Shown here: one piece after another, positions 1 to 6,440 of the stretch | Numbering within the stretch: the stretch's first letter is position 1 | Layout of the letters: each line of letters begins with the position of its first letter | Origin: Citricoccus sp. WCRC_4 | Lineage (GTDB): Bacteria; Actinomycetota; Actinomycetes; Actinomycetales; Micrococcaceae | NCBI GenBank assembly: GCA_026645375.1 | Contig: JAPFFX010000005.1 | Location: 1-13,923 of the forward strand | Length of the DNA stretch: 13,923 bases | Reading direction: 5' to 3' | Made by a program: the position numbers and the translations under genes | Notes under the pieces: generated by a model | The model's database searches: none | Told to the model about the DNA's origin: nothing | What the model saw: only the letters and a program-made list of their open reading frames with translations

Positions 1-530
1 CTCGGCGGTGAGCCGGCGCAGCATCGGGCCCAGGATCGAGATGGCCGAGACCGCGGTGAAGCCGGCTCCTCCAGTCCGGCGCCGTAGTGGGCGATCAGGT
101 GGTCGGACTCGGCGTAGACGAGCTCGTGGGCCGGGTCCGTCCGGTCCCCGTGCATGCGCCGGTGGATCACCGGGTAGCCGGCCAGGCGCAGGAACAGGGC
201 GGCCTCCACGGACACGTCCACCACCACGACGTCCGGCTGCACCGTCCGGGCCGCCTCGAGCAGGGCGGCGAACCGGTCCCGGATGACCGGACCGGTGGGA
301 GTGTAGTGCAACCGGGACCCGGACGGCTGGCGGTGCCCGGGGACGACGTCGGAGGGCAGCACCCGGAGCCCGGTGGCGGGCGGCAGCACCTCGGCGGCGC
401 GGGCCGCGGAGGTGGCCACGGTCAGGTCGAAGGCCCCGGTCCGGGCGGCGCGGGCGGCGTGGTGCAGGTGCCCGATGCCGTGGTCGTGGGCGTAGTACAG
501 GACCCGGGTGCGGGACGGGGAGGCGCTCAC
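1..530 (-). CDS. Glycosyltransferase, GT28/MurG-like, N-terminal part (truncated by window; frame break near 65)
   Basis: The reading frame starts at GTG (530-528) with VSASPSRTRVLYYAHDHGIG. The HDHGIGHLHHAARA stretch resembles the N-terminal nucleotide-sugar glycosyltransferase loop (GxGH) of MurG/GT28-like enzymes, and PDVVVVDVSVEAALFLRLAG is a typical Rossmann strand-loop. The start is 47 bp downstream of the GT4 gene's stop, in the same direction, so the two probably share an operon; the acceptor is unknown. At about 61-66 the coding pattern appears to switch frame. Up to LIAHYGAGLEE the first frame looks natural. Below that it turns into arginine/serine-rich sequence, while the frame one base over reads GFTAVSAISILGPMLRRLTAE. 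A single missing base in the CCGGC at 62-66 would join them. Alternatively this is a junction with a different gene. Neither frame has a stop before position 1. The family call is moderate and the exact function unknown. Confidence 0.6.
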   Translation of the reverse strand, partial: MSASPSRTRVLYYAHDHGIGHLHHAARAARTGAFDLTVATSAARAAEVLPPATGLRVLPSDVVPGHRQPSGSRLHYTPTGPVIRDRFAALLEAARTVQPDVVVVDVSVEAALFLRLAGYPVIHRRMHGDRTDPAHELVYAESDHLIAHYGAGLEEPASPRSRPSRSWARCCAGSPP

Positions 531-540
531 GGGGAGACCG

Positions 541-574
541 GGTTCATGCGAGGACCGGGTTCATGCGAGGACCG
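541..574. repeat. 17-bp perfect tandem duplication between two glycosyltransferase genes
   Basis: GGTTCATGCGAGGACCG occurs twice head to tail (541-557 and 558-574), filling most of the 47-bp gap between the GT4 stop and the next start. Read on the minus strand, each copy supplies an ATG opening a six-codon frame. The first (564-544) ends in TGA overlapping the second ATG. The second (547-527) ends in TGA overlapping the GTG start at 530. Confidence 0.85.
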
Positions 575-577
575 CGC

Positions 578-1774
578 TCACCGGACGGTCTGGACGGACT
601 GCAGGGCCGGCGAGCCGTCGTCGTCGGGTCCGGTCGGCGGGGCATCGATCGTGTCCCGCACCTGGGCGGTCAGCTGGTCCCCGTAGGGGGTCCAGCCGGG
701 GCTGAGGGCCGGCAGGGTGCCGGCACGCTCGGCGACCTCCTGCAGGAAGCCGAGGTAGGACGCCACCATCCGGTCGGCGCTGAACCGGCGGGACCAGCGG
801 TGCACCAGCGTCCGGTCCCTGGTGCGCGCCACCCGGACCGCGTCGGCGAGCGCCTCCGCCGAGTGGTGGATGGCCAGGTCCCCGGCCCGGGGGCCGACGA
901 TCTCCCCGAGGGCCCCCGTGAGGAAGGCCGCCACCGGCGTGCCCATCGCCATGGCCTCGACCGTGGCCAGGCCGAACGGCTCGGCCCACAGGGGGCTGGC
1001 GAGGTAGACCTCCCCGGAGGCCAGCAGGTCCGGCAGCCGGCGGTGGTCCAGGTGCCCGCGGTAGACGGTGTCCTCGCCCAGCAGCGGCTCCACGGCGTCG
1101 CGGTAGTAGTCCCGGTCGGAGATCGGGCCGGCGAAGTGCAGGTCGAGCCCGGCGATCCGGGCCGCCTCGATCGCCAGGTGCAGGCCCTTCTCCCCCGTGA
1201 TCCGCCCGGACCAGACGGCCCGGCCCGGCACCGGCCGGACGGTGCTGCGCCAGTGGGAGTGCTCGATGCCGTTGGCGACCACCGCGATCCGGGGTAGCCG
1301 GTGGTTCCAGGCCAGGGCGTTGGCCGCCGAGACGGACAGCCAGCGATGGTTCGACGGCGGGGTCCAGGCGGGGTCGTCGAGGACGGCGAGGACCTCGGTG
1401 AGCGTGGCGGGGGTGTGCAGCACGGTGACCATCGGGGTCTCGCGCAATTCGAGCAGGGGCACCGGGGACAGCGAGTTGTTCAGCACCACGTGGAAGTCCC
1501 CGTCGCGGACCTGCCGGCAGGCCTCGGTCATGGCGGCGACCAGGACCGTGCGGCGGCGCACCACGTCCTGTTCCGTGCGCACCGTGGGATCGAAGTGCTC
1601 CGCGACGAGCGGCACCACGGTTCCCGCCGTGCGGGTGCCCTCCTTGGCGAAGACCGTCACCTCGTGGCCGAGCCGGACGAGGTGGTCCACGGTCAGGTCC
1701 GTGTGCATCTCCAGGCCGCCGGCGTACGGCGGCCGGATCGCGTAGTGCATGTGCGCCAGGACGGCGATCCTCAC
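578..1774 (-). CDS. Glycosyltransferase family 4 (GT-B fold)
   Basis: 398 residues, a usual length for GT4 enzymes, which transfer a sugar from a nucleotide-sugar donor at the cytoplasmic face. The N-terminal domain begins MRIAVLAHMHYAI with the glycine-rich donor loop AGGLE at 18-22. The C-terminal donor domain shows VANGIE (166-171), SGRITGEKG (189-197), and EPFGLATVEAMAMGTPVAAF (265-284), whose E265 and E273 form the EX7E motif of retaining GT4 enzymes. The start is GTG at 1774-1772. A strong GGAGGTAG ribosome site just ahead of it also contains the stop codon of the upstream membrane-protein gene; the gap is only 6 bp, so the two are cotranscribed and probably translationally coupled. Substrates cannot be read from the sequence. 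Polysaccharide, glycolipid or small-molecule glycosylation are all possible. Confidence 0.88.
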   Translation of the reverse strand: MRIAVLAHMHYAIRPPYAGGLEMHTDLTVDHLVRLGHEVTVFAKEGTRTAGTVVPLVAEHFDPTVRTEQDVVRRRTVLVAAMTEACRQVRDGDFHVVLNNSLSPVPLLELRETPMVTVLHTPATLTEVLAVLDDPAWTPPSNHRWLSVSAANALAWNHRLPRIAVVANGIEHSHWRSTVRPVPGRAVWSGRITGEKGLHLAIEAARIAGLDLHFAGPISDRDYYRDAVEPLLGEDTVYRGHLDHRRLPDLLASGEVYLASPLWAEPFGLATVEAMAMGTPVAAFLTGALGEIVGPRAGDLAIHHSAEALADAVRVARTRDRTLVHRWSRRFSADRMVASYLGFLQEVAERAGTLPALSPGWTPYGDQLTAQVRDTIDAPPTGPDDDGSPALQSVQTVR

Positions 1775-1780
1775 AGGGCC

Positions 1781-2497
1781 CTACCTCCGTTTCCCGGTGA
1801 TCAGCAGCCGGTCCAGTACCCACATCAGCGCCGCCACCGCGAAGAAGAACGCCAGGATGGCCGCCAGGTAGACAGACACACCAGAATATCCCATCCGGGG
1901 CACGTCCATGATGCTGTAGGGGTACCAGTCCAGCCACGGTCCTCGCAGCAGCGTGAACGCCAGCCAGGCCAGCGGGATCACCGCCGCCAGGCCGATCCGC
2001 CGCCACGTCACCTGCCCCTTCCGGTCCAGCAGCAGCCAGACCAGCGGCGTGAGGACGGGGGTGATGACGTGCTGGATGGTGTCACTGACCTGCTCCACCC
2101 GGGTCATCGGGTCGGAATCCCGCAGCAGCACGTTGAACACCACCCCGGTGAGGACGATGCACACCACCCCGGCGATCCGCGCCGCGTGGAAGAGGTCTGA
2201 CGTCCGGTGCGGCCGGATGGCCAGCAGCAGCGAGGTGAGGCCCACCAGGAAGTTGGACAGGAAGGTGAAGTACGTCGGCTGGTTCACCACGTGCTCCCAG
2301 CCGCCGGCGAAGCCACCCGCGAAGCCGGCATCCACCGGAAGCTCGGAGTCCTTCCAGGACCCGATGTGGAGGCTCAGCACGTTGCCGGTGAAGGACAGCA
2401 GCGCGGCCAGCAGGAACACCACCCGCCCGGTGTCGGTCCGCCACCCCGGGGCCCGCCGCACCGTCCGCGCGGACCCGGTGCCGGAGGCCACGGTCAC
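1781..2497 (-). CDS. Pr6Pr family (FAR-17a/AIG1-like) integral membrane protein
   Basis: With a GTG start at 2497 this is a 238-residue polytopic membrane protein. About six hydrophobic segments lie near residues 25-45, 75-94, 105-125, 141-158, 168-185 and 208-228. The YFTFLSN segment (76-82), the mid-membrane NVLLRDSDP (122-130) and DTIQHVITPVLTPLVWL (139-155) fit bacterial Pr6Pr proteins, related to the FAR-17a/AIG1 group in which some eukaryotic members hydrolyse fatty-acid esters of hydroxy fatty acids. Activity in bacteria is not established. The frame stays open upstream to 2590, but residues before GTG 2497 are arginine/proline-rich and unlike a membrane protein. The GTG also overlaps the stop of a 16-codon ORF (GTGA), which favours this start. 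It heads the operon with the two glycosyltransferases. Confidence 0.78.
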   Translation of the reverse strand: MTVASGTGSARTVRRAPGWRTDTGRVVFLLAALLSFTGNVLSLHIGSWKDSELPVDAGFAGGFAGGWEHVVNQPTYFTFLSNFLVGLTSLLLAIRPHRTSDLFHAARIAGVVCIVLTGVVFNVLLRDSDPMTRVEQVSDTIQHVITPVLTPLVWLLLDRKGQVTWRRIGLAAVIPLAWLAFTLLRGPWLDWYPYSIMDVPRMGYSGVSVYLAAILAFFFAVAALMWVLDRLLITGKRR

Positions 2498-2544
2498 CGC
2501 GCCGGCATCCCGGAGGCGCGGACCTCGTCCTGGGAGATCTTCAT
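2494..2544 (-). CDS. Possible 16-codon leader ORF coupled to the Pr6Pr gene
   Basis: ATG at 2544-2542 opens MKISQDEVRASGMPAR, ending in TGA at 2496-2494. That stop overlaps the GTG of the membrane-protein gene by the classic GTGA arrangement. Only a weak purine-rich site (GAGAGG) precedes the ATG. The geometry suggests translational coupling, but an ORF this short with a GTGA ending can occur by chance, so translation is unproven. An alternative is that the leader has no role and the gene starts elsewhere in the open frame up to 2590. Confidence 0.3.
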   Translation of the reverse strand: MKISQDEVRASGMPAR

Positions 2545-2658
2545 GGGGAGCCTCTCGACGTCGGACGGGCCGGACCGCGCCGACCCACACCCCCTAGTCT
2601 GGGTAATGCAACCCCCCACCGCCAGCACATTGACCCCCGTCACGCAGGAGGACCCGGC

Positions 2659-3237
2659 ATGAGGATCGGCATCGTCATCGGATCGGTACGCCAAGGGCGT
2701 CTCGGCGCGTCCGTGGGGGCCTGGGTGGCCGCCCGCGCCCGCGCCCTGGACACCTCGTCCGTTCCGGGGGGCGTGGAGTGGACGGTCCTGGACCTGAGGG
2801 ACTTCGACCTGCCGGTGATGACCGACGAGAACTGGGCGCAGGCCGAGGACGGCCCGGCCGAGGTGCACCGGTGGCGCGATGCCGTGGCCGAGTGCGACGG
2901 GTTCGTCTTCATCAGCCCCGAGTACAACCGCAACATCCCGGGTGCGTTCAAGAACGCCTACGACCTGCTCTCGAGGCAGTGGATGGACAAGACCCTGGCG
3001 ATCGTGGCCTACGGCGGGCTCGGCGGCGTGCGGGCCAATGAGGCCTGGCGGATCACCACCGCCGCCTACAACATGCACGTGGTGGGCGACTCGGTGAACC
3101 TGGTCCGCCGCATGGACTTCCCCGGCGGCGAGCTGGCCCTGACCGACCACCACGACCGCTCCCTCGAGAAGGTCCTGCGCCGCCTCGTGGACCTCACCCG
3201 TGCCCTCACCGGTGACCGGGCCGCCACCGGCCCGTGA
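2659..3237 (+). CDS. NADPH-dependent FMN reductase / NAD(P)H:quinone oxidoreductase, flavodoxin-like
   Basis: 192 residues, the normal length for the NADPH-dependent FMN reductase family of soluble flavodoxin-fold enzymes that reduce FMN, quinones, azo dyes or metals at NAD(P)H expense. The phosphate-binding loop GSVRQGRLG (8-16) matches the GSxRxxRxG signature. SPEYNRNIPGAFKNAYDLLS (86-105) is the highly conserved flavin-ring and dimer-contact segment. YGGLGGVRANE (118-128) is the third flavin loop. ATG at 2659 is preceded by a clear AGGAGG (2646-2651). It is divergent from the Pr6Pr operon, leaving about 110 bp of shared upstream sequence. It could reduce flavin for a partner enzyme, but the P450 downstream would normally need a ferredoxin, so a link between them is not claimed. 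Confidence 0.9.
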   Translation: MRIGIVIGSVRQGRLGASVGAWVAARARALDTSSVPGGVEWTVLDLRDFDLPVMTDENWAQAEDGPAEVHRWRDAVAECDGFVFISPEYNRNIPGAFKNAYDLLSRQWMDKTLAIVAYGGLGGVRANEAWRITTAAYNMHVVGDSVNLVRRMDFPGGELALTDHHDRSLEKVLRRLVDLTRALTGDRAATGP

Positions 3238-3301
3238 GCATCCCCGCCCCGTTCCGCCCGGGAACGGGCGCCCGGTCACGGCCCGGCGTGAGCAGCCGGC
3301 C

Positions 3302-3934
3302 GTGACACCCGCGCGCCCGACGCCGGCCCCGCCGCCCCCCGTGCCCCTGCGCACCGAGCGCCTCGAGCTGCGGTACCTCCGCGATGCCGACGCCGACGAG
3401 CTGCTGCGCTACTACGGACGGGCGGACACCACCCGCTACCTGCTGGACGGGCCGTGGGATGCGGCGAAGGCCCGCGACGAGGTCGGCCGGCGCCAGGGCC
3501 GGTTGCACATCACCGCGGCCGGGTTCGCGGTCTGCCTGGTGGTCGTGGAGCCGGACGCGCAAGGCGGCCGCGCCGTCGTCGGGGACATCACGCTGTGGGC
3601 CGTGGACGACTCGCTGTCCCTGGGTGAGATCAGCTGGGTGTTCGACCCGGCCGCCGGCGGACGCGGTCTGGCCAACGAGGCCGCCCGCGCGGTGCTGGAC
3701 CTGGCCTTCGGCCACTACGGCATGCACCGGGTGCGCGTGCGGATGGACGCCCGCAACGCCGCCTCGGCCCGGCTCTGCGAGCGACTGGGCTTCCGCCGCG
3801 AGGGGCTGCTGCGGCAGGACTGGCTGATCAAGGAGGAGTGGACGGACACCCTCGTCTACGGGATGCTCGCCCCGGAATGGCCGGGCGCCGCGGCGGTCGA
3901 GGGCCCGCCCCCGGCCCAGGCCGGTCCCCGCTGA
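3302..3934 (+). CDS. GNAT-family N-acetyltransferase (RimJ/RimL-like)
   Basis: A GNAT acyltransferase of the RimJ/RimL type, using acetyl-CoA to acetylate an amine such as a protein N-terminus or a small molecule; the substrate is unknown. The domain begins at LRTERLELR (about 16-24). EISWVFDPAAGGRGLANEA (109-127) carries the acetyl-CoA pyrophosphate loop (R/QxxGxG/A form), and MDARNAASARLCERLGFRREG (148-168) is the usual C-terminal part with the N-x-x-S and LGF motifs. The start is uncertain. GTG 3302 is used here; GTG 3341 lies closer to the domain, and an earlier in-frame GTG at 3200 would overlap the flavin reductase by 38 bp. None has a strong ribosome site. The proline-rich tails at both ends are probably disordered. 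Confidence 0.8.
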   Translation: MTPARPTPAPPPPVPLRTERLELRYLRDADADELLRYYGRADTTRYLLDGPWDAAKARDEVGRRQGRLHITAAGFAVCLVVVEPDAQGGRAVVGDITLWAVDDSLSLGEISWVFDPAAGGRGLANEAARAVLDLAFGHYGMHRVRVRMDARNAASARLCERLGFRREGLLRQDWLIKEEWTDTLVYGMLAPEWPGAAAVEGPPPAQAGPR

Positions 3935-4026
3935 CGGGCGGAGTCGACCTGCCGGTCATCGCACCCTGGTCGGCCGTCGCAGGGGTGGGTAGCGTATGCG
4001 CCAGGCAGAGCAGAAGGTGGCGTGGG

Positions 4027-5232
4027 ATGGCTGAGTCCCCGGCAGTGACGCCGCTGCACATGCGGCGAGAACAATTCGATCCGGTCGAGGACCTCGGCAG
4101 GCTCCGGGACGACGGCGCCGTGCGCAAGGTGGACACGGGGCTGGGGATCTCTGGCTACCTGGTCACCCGGTACGAGGACGTCCGCAGCGTGCTGTCCGAT
4201 CCCGCCCGGTTCAGCAACGCGGACCAGCGCTCGTTCGAGCTGCCGGGGGGCCGCCCGTTGAGCCCCGAGGAGCAGGCCCAGATGCAGGCCGGTCAGCTGC
4301 TGGCCTACGACCCGCCGGAACACACCCGGCTGCGGCACATGCTCACTCCCGAGTTCACCGTCCGCCGCATGCGCCGACTCGAACCGCGGATCCTCGAGAT
4401 CGTCGGGCAACACCTCGACGCCCTGGAGGAGGCCGGAGCGCCGGCGGACCTCGTCGCCGGCTTCGCCCTGCCCATCCCGTCGCTGGTGATCTGCGAGCTC
4501 CTGGGCGTGCCCTTCGAGGACCGCGCGGGGTTCCAGCACCGCACCGAACGCGAACTGGACCTCTCCACCCCGCCCGAGGAGCTTCTCGCGCTCTCCCGGG
4601 AGGGTCGCGAATACATGGCGCAGCTGGTCGCCCGCGCCCAGGCCGCCCCGGGCGAGGACCTGCTCGGCATGCTCGTGCGGGAGCACGGCGAGGAGTTGTC
4701 CACCGACGAGCTGGTCGGCCTCGCCGGCCTGCTGCTGATCGCCGGCCACGAGACCACCTCCAACATGCTGGGGCTGGGGACCCTGGCGCTGCTGCGGCAC
4801 CCCGAGCAGTTGGCGCTGGTGCGCGAGGACCCCGCGATGGTCGGCCCGGCGGTCGAGGAGCTCCTGCGCTGGCTGAGCATCGTGCACGCCGGCATCCCCC
4901 GGACCACGACCACCGAGGTCGAGATCGCCGGCCACACCATCCCCGAGGGGGAGCTGGTGGTGTGCGCGCTGCCCGCCGCCAACCGTGATCCGGCCCTGGC
5001 CGATGATCCGGACCAGCTGGACATCACCCGCGGTGCCCCGGGGCACCTGGCCTTCGGACACGGCGTACACCACTGCATCGGGGCACCGCTGGCCCGGATG
5101 GAGATGCGGATCGCGTTCCCGGCCCTGCTGCGTCGGTTCCCGCGACTGGCGCTGGCCGTCCCGTTCGAGGAGGTCGAGTTCCGCTCGTCCCACGTGGTCT
5201 TCGGACTGCGCGCGCTGCCGGTGACCTGGTGA
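4027..5232 (+). CDS. Cytochrome P450 (bacterial soluble type, CYP105/107-like)
   Basis: 401 residues, the standard size of soluble bacterial P450 monooxygenases, which take electrons from a ferredoxin and its reductase to oxygenate a substrate. Visible motifs are the C-helix DPPEHTRLR (95-103), the I-helix oxygen-activation motif AGHETTS (239-245), the K-helix ExxR (E278 to R281), and the haem loop FGHGVHHCIGAPLAR (343-357) with axial Cys350. ATG 4027 was chosen because AGAAGGTGG lies just upstream and the protein then begins near the family norm; the frame is open further up, but that part overlaps the acetyltransferase gene's end. No ferredoxin or biosynthetic partner gene is seen nearby, so the substrate cannot be guessed. 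The subfamily is uncertain; the P450 assignment is secure. Confidence 0.95.
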   Translation: MAESPAVTPLHMRREQFDPVEDLGRLRDDGAVRKVDTGLGISGYLVTRYEDVRSVLSDPARFSNADQRSFELPGGRPLSPEEQAQMQAGQLLAYDPPEHTRLRHMLTPEFTVRRMRRLEPRILEIVGQHLDALEEAGAPADLVAGFALPIPSLVICELLGVPFEDRAGFQHRTERELDLSTPPEELLALSREGREYMAQLVARAQAAPGEDLLGMLVREHGEELSTDELVGLAGLLLIAGHETTSNMLGLGTLALLRHPEQLALVREDPAMVGPAVEELLRWLSIVHAGIPRTTTTEVEIAGHTIPEGELVVCALPAANRDPALADDPDQLDITRGAPGHLAFGHGVHHCIGAPLARMEMRIAFPALLRRFPRLALAVPFEEVEFRSSHVVFGLRALPVTW

Positions 5233-5245
5233 CCGCGGGCTGAGG

Positions 5246-5272
5246 CGGCCCCTGCGGTCTCCCGAGGGGCCG
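5246..5272. terminator. Hairpin between convergent genes, candidate bidirectional terminator
   Basis: CGGCCCCT (5246-5253) and AGGGGCCG (5265-5272) form a perfect 8-bp stem with an 11-nt loop, 14 bp after the P450 stop and downstream of the minus-strand gene ending at 5352. There is no clear T-tract, as is common in high-GC actinobacteria. Confidence 0.45.
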
Positions 5273-5293
5273 TGGGCCGCGGTGGACACCCGG

Positions 5294-5344
5294 CCGGACG
5301 CCGTCGGGGCCGGACGCGCGGCAGGTCATCCGGACGCCGTCGGG
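5294..5344. repeat. 15-bp direct repeat pair
   Basis: CCGGACGCCGTCGGG occurs at 5294-5308 and again at 5330-5344, in the gap between the two convergent genes. The purpose is unknown. A short duplication is the simplest explanation. Confidence 0.7.
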
Positions 5345-5351
5345 TGCGTGG

Positions 5352-6281
5352 TCAGAACGTCCAGAGGGCGGGCTGCATCTCCGCGGGGGTCTCCTCCGGC
5401 GCGTCCGGCCAGTGGACCGTTCGCCCGTGCGCCTCGGACCAGCGTTCCACCGCGGCGCGGTCCCAGCCCTGCTGGGAGACCCGTGGCCCGGCCAGGGTCA
5501 CCGCGGGGTCCGGGAAGCCGGACAGGTACCGCACGCCGGCCCGCGAGACGTTGAGCGCGGCGGCGATCATGGCCGCGTTGACGTACTGGAGGGGTTCGGT
5601 CGCGCTGTTCAACGGGCCACGCGGCGCCTCCGCCGCCGGTACCGGTACCGGCACCGGCTCCTGCGGTTTCTGGGGCCTCTGCGGCTGGGCGGCGAGATGC
5701 TGTTCCTCCTCCCACATCTGGCGCAGCACGGCGGCCAGGTCCGCAGTCACCTCGTTGGCGACGTGGACCGGCGAGGCCCAGGCGTCGGCGTCGCCCGGGA
5801 CCCGGCAGTGGCAGCACCGGGCGGTCTCGGTGTCGAGGAAGGGTGCCAGCCTGATGTCATCGACGCTGCGCCAGGCGGCGATTCCGAGGAAGTGACTCCA
5901 TCCGGTGCCGTCGTTGACGTCCTCTCCCTCCGGGCTGATGACGTGCATCCCGGTGCCGCTCAACACCGGCGCCAGTTCGCGCATCAGCTGGGTGGTGAAC
6001 CGTCCGTAGTCCTCGGCGACATCCTGGTCGAGGGATCCGACGACCTTCCCGTCGATGAGGATCAGGGAGGACTCGGCCCGCTCCAGCTCCGCGTTGACCT
6101 TCCGCACGCGCCGGGTCGACGGGCCGTGCTCGCGCATCTGGGTCCGCACCACCTCACCCACGATCCGGATCAGGGCCCGGACGTCGGACGGGTCCATGGA
6201 GCCGAGGCGGTCCCGCGGGACGGCCTGGATATGGTCTCGGAAGTAGGCCTGGTGGACCGTCTTGAACAAGTGCGTGTACAT
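5352..6281 (-). CDS. Unassigned protein with C-terminal helix-turn-helix-like DNA-binding segment
   Basis: 309 residues; I do not recognise the family of the first two-thirds. Residues 1-190 look globular and mixed alpha/beta, and include DGKVVGSL (77-84), GTGMHVISPEGEDVNDGTG (109-127) and a tight CCHC cluster (Cys156, Cys157, His158, Cys159) that could bind metal. Residues 200-222 form a proline-rich linker with PVPVPVP. Residues 232-283 (YVNAAMIAAALNVSRAGVRY and onward to VSQQGWDRAAVERW) resemble the winged helix-turn-helix of AlpA/MerR-like small DNA-binding domains, including the usual 'xV..WDR.AVE.W' ending. ATG 6281 has GAAGGGG ahead of it. It lies 159 bp downstream of the peptidase gene in the same direction, with a palindrome upstream that could be its operator. 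It could be a regulator or a phage/plasmid-derived protein; function is unassigned. Confidence 0.7.
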   Translation of the reverse strand: MYTHLFKTVHQAYFRDHIQAVPRDRLGSMDPSDVRALIRIVGEVVRTQMREHGPSTRRVRKVNAELERAESSLILIDGKVVGSLDQDVAEDYGRFTTQLMRELAPVLSGTGMHVISPEGEDVNDGTGWSHFLGIAAWRSVDDIRLAPFLDTETARCCHCRVPGDADAWASPVHVANEVTADLAAVLRQMWEEEQHLAAQPQRPQKPQEPVPVPVPAAEAPRGPLNSATEPLQYVNAAMIAAALNVSRAGVRYLSGFPDPAVTLAGPRVSQQGWDRAAVERWSEAHGRTVHWPDAPEETPAEMQPALWTF

Positions 6282-6333
6282 GACGCCCCTTCAGCTGGTC
6301 GGAACACGGTGGACGACGGTTGCGCCCTCGAGA

Positions 6334-6348
6334 CTTTACTCCGTAAAG
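6334..6348. promoter_or_regulatory. Perfect palindrome CTTTAC-TCC-GTAAAG, possible operator
   Basis: CTTTAC (6334-6339) and GTAAAG (6343-6348) are exact reverse complements around a 3-bp centre, 53 bp upstream of the ATG of the HTH-like gene. This is the most AT-rich spot in the surrounding sequence, which suits a promoter/operator. The binding protein is unknown; autoregulation by the adjacent gene product is a guess. Confidence 0.4.
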
Positions 6349-6440
6349 CCTGCCGGCCCTGTTCTTCTCGTCGCGATCCCGCCCGGCGGGCATCGGCCGG
6401 GGTCCGGTCCGACGCCAGCGGGGGGCTCGCCGGGACCGGC

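Noticed and set aside
561..2006. 481-codon open frame on the minus strand covering the GT4 gene
   Set aside because: It is rich in Gly, Arg, Pro and Ala with no domain, and overlaps the well-supported GT4 frame; a GC-rich shadow.
3200..3301. Earlier GTG start for the GNAT gene
   Set aside because: It would overlap the FMN reductase by 38 bp and add only a proline/arginine-rich extension; a later start is more natural, though not proven.
2494..3354. 286-codon minus-strand frame opposite the FMN reductase
   Set aside because: It is antisense to a clear flavodoxin-fold gene and has no motifs; only its last 16 codons were kept as a possible leader.
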